NCBI GenBank assembly: GCA_030537795.1
Contig: JAUNVE010000004.1
Coordinates: 1-64,000, forward strand
Reading direction: 5' to 3'
DNA: 64,000 bases
From: Actinomycetaceae bacterium
Lineage (GTDB): Bacteria; Actinomycetota; Actinomycetes; Actinomycetales; Actinomycetaceae
The translations under genes and the position numbers were made by a program. Positions 43,049 to 52,049 of this stretch are shown here, in pieces; the first letter of the stretch is position 1, and each line of letters starts with the position of its first letter. The notes under the pieces are model-generated. The model was not told where the DNA came from. It saw nothing but the letters and a program-made list of their open reading frames with translations, and did no database searches.

Positions 43049-44494
43049 ATGTCCTATCCCAGTCCAGCAGTAGCTCCCGCGGTAAAGAAACCAACGAATG
43101 CGCTGTACATAACCGTAACGGTCGTTCTAGTTTTGGTGATAGCAGTGCTCTCCTACGTACTGTACGGTCTCACCATCGGTCATAAAGCAACTTTCTCCTA
43201 CGGTGTAGTCAAAGTCGATGAGCGCCCACTGTCTGATCAATCACTCGTGCTGTCGAGTGCATTAAGCGCTGACGGTACCCGCGTTCACAACCTGATCGTG
43301 CGAGTGAAAGACACAAACGCATCATATAGCGTCGAAACTCTATCGCTCGATTCAGATAACACTGAAAAAGCCCCCGTTATAACACAGATCGACGTAGCAG
43401 ATACCAGAAAACCGCTGTCGAACCCACGCCACACACTGGTTGAACACCTAGAGTCCTACGCCCACATATCAACCGTGGGAGCTTCAGAGCAACAGGTCAC
43501 CTTTGCTGATCGAGATTTCACATGGGATGAATCTGCCCACCAGTGGTTCTGTGACACAGCAGGTTTCGAAGCCGATGTACTCTACGGAATCGTTGACAAC
43601 CTCGTCATAGGAACGCAACACGCACCCGATTTCGCAGGTCGAGCAGATGGATATTCCATCCCAGCGGCAGAAGTCACCGCTTTTGATCTCCAAACAGGTA
43701 ATCCGGTGTGGGCATACCCACTGGACAACCCCGGCTACGTGTCGATTGCGGCCAATACAATCGCCGTCAGCGAAGTCCCTGCCACCATCGATATTGCTGC
43801 CGCACAGGTCTTTGAAAACGAGGAGTACATCTCATATTTGGAGGCCGTAGCGGCAGAAGCCAACGGACAATCCCTCTACCGGCTGGCTCCTTCTCACACC
43901 GATCTGACATCAACCGAACAAGCTGTGTCAACCCTGGACGTACCGCAGTTTCTGCCAATTAATCGTCACGCTATTCGGGATTTCGACTTTCGTAACGCCA
44001 CCTATGCGCTCCACGATCAGTTCGATGGGTTAACCGAACTGACATTAACCGACGGGGAAATGTTCCTCACGCAAGCACCGCCAGACGAGGACTGGGTAAT
44101 TCTGTATCCAGAGTCGCCACGCGCAACTCTTAGGGATTTTGATAATCCAGATAGTTACTACGGTGACTTCAATCAGGATGGCTACGAGGATCTAATAGTG
44201 CCACTTATGCACTCAACCTCCGTCTATGGGGGCAACGGGTGGCTCGTCGAGTTCGTTGTGTTCGTGTGGGATCCGGCAAAGGGTGAGCCGCGACAATTAG
44301 AACATCCCGCGTTTGTTTCCGAGCGTTGCGGTGCCCGGCATAGCGATATCGATATTCAACCAAACGGTGAGATCTTTGCTGTCGCTACCACCGAAGGCCC
44401 CAACGATGTGTGTGCTATTGGGTGGACAGTTCCTCACGACGTTCGGTATGAATTCGACGCGGCAACCGAAACATTCGTTGAACACCCTCGCTAA
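43049..44494 (+). CDS. Membrane-anchored extracellular protein with an FG-GAP-like calcium motif
   Basis: 481 residues from ATG at 43049 (GAGAGGTG upstream; the open frame extends further but looks non-coding). A short Pro/Ala-rich start, one membrane helix (~20-40, ALYITVTVVLVLVIAVLSYVL), then a large mostly beta outer domain. At 373-381 it has DFNQDGYED, the DxNxDGxxD pattern of FG-GAP/integrin-type calcium loops, followed by LIVPL. Tryptophans, aromatic residues and acidic stretches suggest a beta-propeller-like fold. No family recognised. The next gene is a PepSY lipoprotein on the same strand 74 bases on. Confidence 0.7.
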   Translation: MSYPSPAVAPAVKKPTNALYITVTVVLVLVIAVLSYVLYGLTIGHKATFSYGVVKVDERPLSDQSLVLSSALSADGTRVHNLIVRVKDTNASYSVETLSLDSDNTEKAPVITQIDVADTRKPLSNPRHTLVEHLESYAHISTVGASEQQVTFADRDFTWDESAHQWFCDTAGFEADVLYGIVDNLVIGTQHAPDFAGRADGYSIPAAEVTAFDLQTGNPVWAYPLDNPGYVSIAANTIAVSEVPATIDIAAAQVFENEEYISYLEAVAAEANGQSLYRLAPSHTDLTSTEQAVSTLDVPQFLPINRHAIRDFDFRNATYALHDQFDGLTELTLTDGEMFLTQAPPDEDWVILYPESPRATLRDFDNPDSYYGDFNQDGYEDLIVPLMHSTSVYGGNGWLVEFVVFVWDPAKGEPRQLEHPAFVSERCGARHSDIDIQPNGEIFAVATTEGPNDVCAIGWTVPHDVRYEFDAATETFVEHPR

Positions 44495-44568
44495 TACCAT
44501 GGTATTCGCATGATGCCAGGCAACTGGTAAAACTTGCGCCCCGCCCGCAAAGGCTCAAGACTTGAAGC

Positions 44569-45165
44569 ATGAAGAAAATGCGTATTTTAGCAACCATATC
44601 CACAGCAACACTGGCTCTCACCTTATCCGGGTGTGGCGACAGCCCACATGATTCCGAAAACTCTCCCGCACCGGAAACCACGCAGTCTCAGAGCACCGAT
44701 ACATCTGATTCTTCTCATAGCCAGGAAGATACGAATCGAGATGGGCCCTTTGCTGATACCGCGAATGCGATCAATGCTGTCAAGGCAGCGGAAGCTCAAA
44801 ACGGTGGCAAACTGATTGAACTCGACCGCGAAGACAGCGACCAAGTCTGGGAAATCGAAGTCATTGAGGGCGAGGAAGAAGTTACCTACTACGTGAGTGC
44901 CGACGGTTCGGTTACCGAGCATAAGCGTAAAGACGCTGACCAAGACGACCTCGCCAAAGTAGCCGACGCGATCTCTGCCACCGAAGCCATTCAAAAAGCC
45001 TTTGATGAGCTCGGCGGCGGCTATCTCGACGAATGCGAACTGGATGAAAACAACGGCATCATCGTTTACGAAATGGACTTCGATGATGAAAATGGCAACG
45101 ACTTTGCTGAAATCGAAATTGATTCACGTAGCGGGGACATCGCCAAGAAAGAAATGGACAACTAG
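44569..45165 (+). CDS. PepSY-domain lipoprotein
   Basis: 198 residues. Lipoprotein signal with lipobox LSGC (C22), then a Ser/Thr/Glu-rich linker (~23-60). Two PepSY-like modules follow, around residues 65-120 (AINAVKAAEAQNGGKLIELDRED, then WEIEVIEGEEEVTYYVSADG) and 130-195 (DAISATEAIQKAFDELGGGYL, then YEMDFDDENGND). PepSY proteins are thought to inhibit or modulate secreted peptidases and other surface proteins. Very acidic. Ribosome site weak. Followed by a terminator. Confidence 0.78.
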   Translation: MKKMRILATISTATLALTLSGCGDSPHDSENSPAPETTQSQSTDTSDSSHSQEDTNRDGPFADTANAINAVKAAEAQNGGKLIELDREDSDQVWEIEVIEGEEEVTYYVSADGSVTEHKRKDADQDDLAKVADAISATEAIQKAFDELGGGYLDECELDENNGIIVYEMDFDDENGNDFAEIEIDSRSGDIAKKEMDN

Positions 45166-45198
45166 CGTATAACTGCCGAACTGTATCACTGTCCATTG

Positions 45199-45236
45199 AC
45201 CGGGGCTACCGAGCATTAAGCATGGGTAGCCCCGGT
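45199..45236. terminator. Terminator between the PepSY gene and the SDR gene
   Basis: ACCGGGGCTACC (45199-45210) and GGTAGCCCCGGT (45225-45236), perfect 12-base stem, followed by TTTGCCTT on the plus strand, between converging genes. Confidence 0.85.
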
Positions 45237-45244
45237 TTGCCTTA

Positions 45245-46003
45245 TCACGGTGTCTGCGTTGTTCCCATGCGACGCGTCAACGTATTGGTACCCTGCTCAA
45301 CCGGGCGGATAATCATCGAATCGATATTGACGTGATCGGGAAGGTTGAGACACCACGTCACAGCTTCTGCGATGTCCTCGGCGACAAGCGGCTGATCTAC
45401 TCCCGCATAAACGGCATCCGCTTTTTCTTGCGTGCCCAGACGGTTGAGCGAAAACTCCTCGGTGTGCACCATACCGGGAGCAATTTCCATGATGCGTACA
45501 GGTTCGCCCACTAACTCCTGCCTCATCGTCAATGGAATCATTCGCTCAGCATGTTTAGCGGCCACGTAGCCTCCCCCACCCGGGTAAGTATCATGTGCCG
45601 CGGTTGAGGTGATGAATACGATGCTTCCACCGCGTTTCCTCATTGCCGGTAGTAAAGCTTTCGTCACACGAAGCGTTGCCATGACGTTGAGATTGAACAT
45701 TTTCTGCCAGCGCTCATCGACGGCTTCCGCTATAGAATCCACCCCAAATGCGCCGCCGGCGTTATTGACAAGAGCATCCACTGGCCCGTATTCACTAACA
45801 TAATCCGCAACAGCTGAGATTCCACTTTCCTCGGTCAGGTCCGCGACTAGGTATGCGCAGCCGGTTTCTGCAGACAGATCTTTTAAGCGGTTTTCGCGTC
45901 GTGCCACGGCAATGACATTCCAACCGGAGGCAGTCAGCTGGCATACCGTTGCCCGGCCGATACCGGAGGAAGCTCCGGTAACTACAGCAGTTCGTTTCGA
46001 CAT
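45245..46003 (-). CDS. Short-chain dehydrogenase/reductase
   Basis: 252 residues, AGGAGT 6 bases before ATG. Classical SDR: GASSGIGRAT nucleotide motif, NNAGGAFG, catalytic Ser in VFITSTAAHD and YVAAKHAERM (Tyr-Lys). The sequence resembles the YdfG-type hydroxy-acid dehydrogenases that act on serine and 3-hydroxypropionate semialdehyde, but the substrate is not certain. It stands alone between a terminator and the micro-ORF region. Confidence 0.85.
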   Translation of the reverse strand: MSKRTAVVTGASSGIGRATVCQLTASGWNVIAVARRENRLKDLSAETGCAYLVADLTEESGISAVADYVSEYGPVDALVNNAGGAFGVDSIAEAVDERWQKMFNLNVMATLRVTKALLPAMRKRGGSIVFITSTAAHDTYPGGGGYVAAKHAERMIPLTMRQELVGEPVRIMEIAPGMVHTEEFSLNRLGTQEKADAVYAGVDQPLVAEDIAEAVTWCLNLPDHVNIDSMIIRPVEQGTNTLTRRMGTTQTP

Positions 46004-46167
46004 GGTGACTCCTAAATCTGGTCCTGAATTCTCATCATAGCTTCTTCGCCACCCGGTGATGATGGACGCATTTATTCGTCACGGCATATCGCTTAACAAT
46101 GATGACTACCGCCTAGAGAAGTCTCCACGGATGCCAGATTCACCGCAGGAGGGCGAAATAATGGAAC

Positions 46168-46198
46168 GGGCGAGGCGCCCTTAAGGCGCCTCGCCCGA
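46168..46198 (-). terminator. Terminator-like hairpin serving the micro-ORF
   Basis: CGGGCGAGGCGCC (46168-46180) and GGCGCCTCGCCCG (46186-46198) form a perfect 13-base stem with a 5-base loop. On the minus strand it is followed by TTCCATTATTTCG, moderately U-rich. It lies between the divergent SDR and M13-peptidase genes, where no terminator would be needed unless the micro-ORF at 46268-46330 is transcribed. Confidence 0.7.
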
Positions 46199-46267
46199 CT
46201 ATCCCATCAACACAGTGAGAGCTGAGATTTCCTCTCAACCTCGTGTCTTCTACTGTAAAAACAGACT

Positions 46268-46330
46268 TTAGATAATCACCGAATTTCGCCTGAAAATTCG
46301 CTGAGAAATTACACCGTTATTCCCAGACAT
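46268..46330 (-). CDS. Putative 20-residue micro-ORF or leader peptide
   Basis: MSGNNGVISQRIFRRNSVII, starting with ATG at 46330. AAGGAGG (46336-46342), a near-perfect ribosome site, lies 5 bases upstream, better than that of most genes here. A terminator hairpin begins about 70 bases after the stop. Together this looks like a short independent transcript of perhaps 200 bases, minus strand, antisense to nothing. No known family. It may be a small regulatory peptide or an sRNA with a coding start; the C-terminal half is basic and hydrophobic. Codon bias cannot be judged at this length. Confidence 0.45.
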   Translation of the reverse strand: MSGNNGVISQRIFRRNSVII

Positions 46331-46396
46331 CTGTGCCTCCTTGGAACCGCTATCGCCGATCGGGCGGTGAGAGTAAAACCAAGTAGAGTAGACCCC

Positions 46397-48409
46397 ATGA
46401 CAAAAACAGATAAAACTTCTCCTGTTCTTGACCCTGCGATGATGGACGCAACGGTCAAACCAACCGATGATTTCTATCGCTATACCAATGGTACGTGGCT
46501 GAAAAATCACGCCATTCCCGCAGATCGACCATCAGATGGCCCGTTTTATGCCCTACGTGACCAGTCAGAAAAACAGGTGAGGGACATCCTCAATGAGGTC
46601 CTCACTGAAGCAACGAACGCTAATGAATCAAAATTTGCCGCACTCTACTCGCAGTTTCTGGATGAAGCTACCGTCAATGCGGCGGGGGTAGAGCCTCTCA
46701 GTGAAGACCTGGCACTCTTAGCTCAGACACCTTCGCTAACCGATTTGGCGCAGGCTATGGGAAAGCTACAACGTACCGGCGTTGGAGGCATGATGAGCGC
46801 CCTCGTCGATGCCGATATGAACGATCCTGAACGGTATGCACTATTTTTATTTCAAAGTGGCTTGGGGCTACCCGACGAATCATATTACCGAGAAGAGCGC
46901 TACAGCGGAATCCGTGCGTCATACGTCAAGTTCCTCAACACTTTAGCGACGCTCCTGAAAGCATCCGAAAATAGTCTGATTCCCCAATCACTGCGCAATC
47001 TCGACAGTGATTTCGGAACTCGAGTGCTGGATTTTGAAACACGAATCGCCTCCCACCACTGGGATAATGTCTCTACTCGAGACGCTGTGAAAGGAAATAA
47101 TCCGCTCCTTTTGAAGGAACTCGTAGAAGGCTACCCTAACTTCCCGTGGAAAGAATGGTTAAGCGCCCTCCAATTCGAGCCCACACCGGATCTGCGTATG
47201 AATTTGCGGCAGCCTTCATTTGCAACCGGCTTGACTGAAATCTGGTGTGAGGATAACCGTGCTGACATCATGCTCTGGCTTATCGCACGGGTGTTGACCG
47301 CGCGCGCTCCATATCTCACCGATGACTTTGTCCAAGCCCAGTTTGAGTTCTCCCGCACGCTAACTGGGGCAACTCAAATCCGCCCCCGGTGGAAACGCGC
47401 CATCGCCTTTATCGAAGGAGCCATGGGAGAAGCGTTGGGCCGAGCCTATGTCGAACGGCATTTCCCCGCCGAATACAAAGAACAGATGCAACATCTAGTC
47501 GATAATCTGATTGAGGCTTACCGACACTCGATTAGCTCACTTGACTGGATGAGTGAGGAAACTAAAGTCAAGGCGCTCAACAAACTGAGTCAGTTCACCC
47601 CAAAAATCGGCTACCCCGATCAGTGGAGAGATTATTCATCACTGCAGGTTGGTGACGATCTGATAGCCTCCGTACGTCATGCCACGGCATTTGAACTCGA
47701 CCGTTCAATTCAGAAACTGGATAAACCCGTCGACCGCACAGAATGGTTTATGTCACCACAGACGGTCAATGCCTACTACAACCCGCTGATGAATGAAATC
47801 GTCTTCCCAGCCGCTATTTTGCAGCCACCGTTCTTTGCTCCCAACGAATCCGACGCCGTCAACTACGGAGCTATCGGGGCGGTTATTGGCCATGAAATTG
47901 GACATGGGTTTGACGACCAGGGGGCGCAATACGACGGTGTGGGGTTGCTGCGCAACTGGTGGACTGACGCTGATCGAGCGGAATTTGAGAATCGTACGAA
48001 ACGTCTTATCGACCAGTACAATGCGTACTCACCCGCCCAGCTTGACGACGATTACACCGTTAACGGAGCCTTGACCATTGGTGAAAATATCGGTGATCTT
48101 GGCGGCCTTAGCATTGCCTGGAAGGCCTACCAGATAGCACTGCAGGAAAGAGGAATCGACTCGCCACGGGATGATCAATGCGGAGATCTTACCGGAGCGG
48201 AGGCTTTTTTCTACTCGTGGGCTCGCATCTGGCGTTCAAAATCACGGGATGAATACGCTATCCAACTACTAGCCATCGCCCCCCATTCGCCCGCCGAATT
48301 CCGGTGTAATGGAGTACTACGCAATATGGATGTATTCCACGAAGTTTTCGGCACCACGGAGTCTGACGGAATGTGGCTTCCTCCCGAACAACGTGTAGAA
48401 ATCTGGTGA
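46397..48409 (+). CDS. M13-family zinc metallopeptidase (neprilysin/PepO-like)
   Basis: 670 residues from ATG at 46397; no signal peptide, so cytoplasmic like lactobacterial PepO. Start PTDDFYRYTNGTWLKNHAIP is the M13 N-terminal motif. Zinc site HEIGH (H499, E500, H503) with the third ligand E563 in GENIGDLGGLSIA. The substrate-binding motif NAYYNP is near residue 457. It degrades peptides of up to some tens of residues. With the pepN gene after it, it forms a peptide-utilisation pair. The ribosome site is weak. The C-terminus (WLPPEQRVEIW) is normal for the family. Confidence 0.92.
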   Translation: MTKTDKTSPVLDPAMMDATVKPTDDFYRYTNGTWLKNHAIPADRPSDGPFYALRDQSEKQVRDILNEVLTEATNANESKFAALYSQFLDEATVNAAGVEPLSEDLALLAQTPSLTDLAQAMGKLQRTGVGGMMSALVDADMNDPERYALFLFQSGLGLPDESYYREERYSGIRASYVKFLNTLATLLKASENSLIPQSLRNLDSDFGTRVLDFETRIASHHWDNVSTRDAVKGNNPLLLKELVEGYPNFPWKEWLSALQFEPTPDLRMNLRQPSFATGLTEIWCEDNRADIMLWLIARVLTARAPYLTDDFVQAQFEFSRTLTGATQIRPRWKRAIAFIEGAMGEALGRAYVERHFPAEYKEQMQHLVDNLIEAYRHSISSLDWMSEETKVKALNKLSQFTPKIGYPDQWRDYSSLQVGDDLIASVRHATAFELDRSIQKLDKPVDRTEWFMSPQTVNAYYNPLMNEIVFPAAILQPPFFAPNESDAVNYGAIGAVIGHEIGHGFDDQGAQYDGVGLLRNWWTDADRAEFENRTKRLIDQYNAYSPAQLDDDYTVNGALTIGENIGDLGGLSIAWKAYQIALQERGIDSPRDDQCGDLTGAEAFFYSWARIWRSKSRDEYAIQLLAIAPHSPAEFRCNGVLRNMDVFHEVFGTTESDGMWLPPEQRVEIW

Positions 48410-48428
48410 AACTAGGCAGCGCCTAAAC

Positions 48429-48471
48429 CTGTCAGGCGGAGGCTCTACCCGGTGTAGTCTCCGCCTGACAG
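48429..48471 (+). terminator. Terminator after the M13 peptidase gene
   Basis: CTGTCAGGCGGAG (48429-48441) and CTCCGCCTGACAG (48459-48471), perfect 13-base stem; the loop has an inner CTAC/GTAG pair. 19 bases after the stop. Confidence 0.85.
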
Positions 48472-48683
48472 CAATTTCGAAGCTTGTAGGCGCTACCTTA
48501 TGAGCTTCGATGCGGCGGGAGAGAACCTACGCGCAGAAAGAATATACGACCGGGCATCGGCGACAAACCAACTGCAAAAACAGCCTGGCGCGCCCAAACG
48601 TGCAACACTGGTGGTATAACATTCACCATTTACAGGCCCGAGTACTCGCTTAGCATGGCCGCGAAACACAGATGGGAGACACT

Positions 48684-51236
48684 ATGCCCGGTCAGAACCT
48701 CACGCGCAGTGAAGCTGAAAAGAGAGCCTCACTCGTCACCGTTTACCACTACGATGTTTCGCTGGATCTGACCACCGGCCCCGATACTTTTATTTCTCAT
48801 ACGGTAATCGACTTTGATTCCCATCCGGGGGCCTCAACTTTCGTGGATCTCATCGCCGATGAGGTGAGTTTCCTTGAACTCAACGGGGAGCCAATCGACA
48901 CCGCCGCTTTTCAGGACTCGCGTATTCAGGTCGATAACCTAGCAGAACGCAACCAACTCACAGTTACTGCTACATGCCGCTATATGCATACGGGAGAAGG
49001 CCTACACCGCTTCACGGATCCTGCGGATGGTCTTGACTACTGTTACTCGCAGTTTGAAGTTCCCGATGCTCGACGCGTATTCGCAGTATTCGAGCAACCC
49101 GATATGAAAGCACAGTTCACTTTCCATGTCACCACACCCGACAACTGGATTGTGCTGTCGAATTCTCCTACTCCCCAGCCAGAAGCTGGTGACGGTGTCA
49201 AGCATTGGCATTTCACAGCCACCGAACAAATGTCGTCCTATATTACCGCTATAGTCGCGGGACCGTACGTCGGCCAGACAGGAACTCTTACCTCATCCGA
49301 CGGACGCGAAATTCCTCTCGGTGTCTACTGCCGTCAGTCGTTGATCGATCATCTCGATGCCGACTGGGTGATGGACGTGACACGCAAAGGATTCGAGTTT
49401 TTTGAGCGCGAATACGGGCGCCCCTACCCATTTCGCAAATACGATCAAGTTTTCGTCCCCGAATACAATGCCGGAGCCATGGAAAATGCTGGTTGCGTCA
49501 CTTTCCGCGACCAATATATTTTCCGCTCAAAGCCCACGGCAGCCGAACTTGAAGGGCTAGCCAACACGATTCTCCATGAGCTGGCCCATATGTGGTTTGG
49601 GGACCTGGTGACGATGCGATGGTGGAATGATCTGTGGCTCAACGAGTCTTTTGCCGAATTCATGTCCCATCTATGTCTTGCCGAGGGCACGGAAGAGTGG
49701 AGTGATGCCTGGACTGGTTTCATGGCGCGTAAAGACTGGGGACTGACACAGGATCAACTACCATCTACTCACCCGATCGTCGCTCCAATCCGCGATCTGG
49801 AGGACGTGGAAGTCAACTTCGACGGCATCACCTATGCGAAGGGAGCGGCCGTACTTCGACAGCTCGTATCCTACGTGGGTCGGGAGAACTTCTTCACCGC
49901 CGTGAACGAGTATTTCTCCAAACACGCATGGAAAAATACCACCCTTCCTGATCTCCTTAATGAATTGGAAGCCGCCTCCGGTCGCGACCTGGCCTCCTGG
50001 TCTCAAGTCTGGCTTGAAGAAGCCGGGGTGACGCTTTTGCGCCCCGAAATCGCGGTGAATGAAGCTGGCATCATCGAATCGCTAACTGTAGTGCAAGAGA
50101 GTTTTACCCCCGGTTCCTCTCTGCGGCCACACCGTCTCGCAGTAGCGGGATACTCCGATGTAGCAGGCCGAATCGAACGAGTTTTCCACCAAGAACTCGA
50201 TGTCACCGGCAGCACCACCGAAGTGGAAAGTGCACGTGGAATAGGCCGACCCGATCTCATTCTCATTAATGACGGTGACTTAGCGTATGCAAAGATTCGT
50301 TTGGATGATGATTCCCTTGCCTTCGCCATCAAACGAATCGCTGATTTTCCCGAGGCTTTGACGCGAGCCGTGATACTCGCTTCGGCGTGGGATATGGTAC
50401 GCGACGGGCAAATGCGCGCCCTGGACTATATTGAACTGGCGTTAAGTGCCCTCCCCACCGAAACCGATATCACCATGTTGTCACTGTGGTTGCGCCATAT
50501 AGACACAGCGATGACGTTATATGTCGGAAATGATAACTACGCGGATATTGCAGAACATATTGGTGACAGACTTCTACTGCTCGCCAGAGCAGCTTCAGCA
50601 CAGACTGATCACCAGCGTCTATTCGTTCTGGCTGCGGCTCGGCGCGCGTATACAACCGAGCAAGCACAGGCCATCAATAATCTCCGCATCGGGGAAGAAA
50701 CTCTCATCGGTCTCGATGTTGATCACGATCTGAGCTGGGAGCTACTCATTAGCGCTGCTGCTGCCGGCGTTGCTACTACCACCGATATCGATGACCAACT
50801 AGCTGTCGATTCGACTCTCACCGGCCAACAAATGGCGGCGCAAGCTCGAGCCGCCCTCCCCGATCAAAAAGTGAAGGATACGGCGTTTGCGGCTCTCATT
50901 TCTGACGGCACACTGTCGAATGATATGCGAATTGCGACGGGCCAAGGATACTGGGCAGGCGTGAATCGTTCACCCGAGCTGTACCGCCAGCACGCGCAGA
51001 TTTTCTTTGCCTCGCTTGAACGCATATGGCAGGACAATACCTCACACACAGCACAAGATATTGTGTCGCTAGGCTTCCCCAGTAGAATTGTGGGAAGGCT
51101 ATCCGATGTTGACGTGGTCGCCATGGGTGAACAGTGGCTGGCAGATCATGAAGCCGCTCCGGCCGGCCTTCGTCGCCTCATTAGCGAAGAGGTTTCTGAG
51201 GCCCGTCGGGCTATTCACGCACAACTCACGACCTAG
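48684..51236 (+). CDS. pepN: Aminopeptidase N (M1 family)
   Basis: 850 residues from ATG at 48684, chosen because GGGAG is 5 bases before it; an ATG at 48672 is in frame. M1 gluzincin: exopeptidase motif GAMEN (264-268) and zinc site HELAH (298-302) followed by NESFAEF. C-terminal helical ERAP-like domain from about residue 450. It releases N-terminal amino acids from peptides in the cytoplasm. Same direction as the M13 peptidase, but with a terminator and 270 bases between them. Confidence 0.95.
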   Translation: MPGQNLTRSEAEKRASLVTVYHYDVSLDLTTGPDTFISHTVIDFDSHPGASTFVDLIADEVSFLELNGEPIDTAAFQDSRIQVDNLAERNQLTVTATCRYMHTGEGLHRFTDPADGLDYCYSQFEVPDARRVFAVFEQPDMKAQFTFHVTTPDNWIVLSNSPTPQPEAGDGVKHWHFTATEQMSSYITAIVAGPYVGQTGTLTSSDGREIPLGVYCRQSLIDHLDADWVMDVTRKGFEFFEREYGRPYPFRKYDQVFVPEYNAGAMENAGCVTFRDQYIFRSKPTAAELEGLANTILHELAHMWFGDLVTMRWWNDLWLNESFAEFMSHLCLAEGTEEWSDAWTGFMARKDWGLTQDQLPSTHPIVAPIRDLEDVEVNFDGITYAKGAAVLRQLVSYVGRENFFTAVNEYFSKHAWKNTTLPDLLNELEAASGRDLASWSQVWLEEAGVTLLRPEIAVNEAGIIESLTVVQESFTPGSSLRPHRLAVAGYSDVAGRIERVFHQELDVTGSTTEVESARGIGRPDLILINDGDLAYAKIRLDDDSLAFAIKRIADFPEALTRAVILASAWDMVRDGQMRALDYIELALSALPTETDITMLSLWLRHIDTAMTLYVGNDNYADIAEHIGDRLLLLARAASAQTDHQRLFVLAAARRAYTTEQAQAINNLRIGEETLIGLDVDHDLSWELLISAAAAGVATTTDIDDQLAVDSTLTGQQMAAQARAALPDQKVKDTAFAALISDGTLSNDMRIATGQGYWAGVNRSPELYRQHAQIFFASLERIWQDNTSHTAQDIVSLGFPSRIVGRLSDVDVVAMGEQWLADHEAAPAGLRRLISEEVSEARRAIHAQLTT

Positions 51237-51320
51237 CCTCAGGCGATTTACTGGGTGATTTGCACCACAACGGGGTATCCTCGTTATGTAGGCTTTCCGG
51301 CGGGATGCTAGGAGACAGAA

Positions 51321-51566
51321 ATGAGTGAAGCCGTTGAGCGCAAGGCGACAGCGATTGTCGCTGGCCTTGGTGGACGAGAGAACATCGAGTTTCTAGAAGC
51401 GTGTATTACACGTCTGCGCGCTCAGGTTAAGGATCCGAGTGTTGTTGACGATGATGCTCTGGAAGCAGCCGGCGCATTCGGCGTGGTCAAAGTTGGTTCA
51501 GCAATCCAAGTGGTTGTCGGACCGGAGGCTGATAACATTGCCGACGCTATTGGATCTATTGCGTAA
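51321..51566 (+). CDS. PTS glucose/GlcNAc-family EIIB component, stand-alone
   Basis: 81 residues, AGGAGA 6 bases before ATG. Single EIIB domain with the phospho-cysteine C28 in the typical ENIEFLEACITRLRAQVKD context and the VGSAIQVVVGPEADNI half. In most organisms this domain is fused to EIIC. It is overlapped by one base (TAATG) with the EIIA gene that follows, so the two are translationally coupled. No EIIC is in the window. Confidence 0.9.
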   Translation: MSEAVERKATAIVAGLGGRENIEFLEACITRLRAQVKDPSVVDDDALEAAGAFGVVKVGSAIQVVVGPEADNIADAIGSIA

Positions 51567-52039
51567 TGGTTGATGTGTATTCACCGCTGAGCGGCTCAAT
51601 GTTACCGTTAGCGGACGTGCAAGACCCGGTGCTTTCGGCCGGTATTGTCGGTTGGGGATGTGCTGTGGCGCCGGTTGAACAACGGTGGCACGAAGTATGC
51701 GCCCCGGTGGCAGGCAAACTTCTCAAGGTACACCCGCATGCGTTTATCGTCTTTACCTCGGCCGGTATTGGCATTCTTGTTCACTTGGGCATTGACACTA
51801 TCGGACTAAAGGGCGAAGGCTTCGATGTGCTTAAGAATGAAGGTGACCACGTGGAGGTAGGCGACACAGTTGTGCGCTGGGATTCCTCCGTTGCAATTGA
51901 ACGAGGCTTGTCGACCTCCGTGTCGGTGATCGCCTGCGACCTGCCTAAAGACCTGATCGATTTGCAGGTTCACAACCGCGAGGAGATCGCCCGCGGCGAC
52001 CACCTATACTCCGTGATCACCCCGGGCGACAGTAGCTAA
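51566..52039 (+). CDS. crr: PTS glucose-family EIIA component
   Basis: 157 residues. Crr-like EIIA: SPLSGSMLPLADVQDPVLSAG, HPHAF (H58 supports phospho-transfer) and the phosphorylated H73 in GIGILVHLGIDTIGLKGEGF. It receives phosphate from HPr and passes it to EIIB. Start overlaps the EIIB stop by one base. Such a stand-alone EIIA often also signals sugar status. The paired EIIC must be elsewhere in the genome. Confidence 0.92.
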   Translation: MVDVYSPLSGSMLPLADVQDPVLSAGIVGWGCAVAPVEQRWHEVCAPVAGKLLKVHPHAFIVFTSAGIGILVHLGIDTIGLKGEGFDVLKNEGDHVEVGDTVVRWDSSVAIERGLSTSVSVIACDLPKDLIDLQVHNREEIARGDHLYSVITPGDSS

Positions 52040-52049
52040 ACCAACCGCG

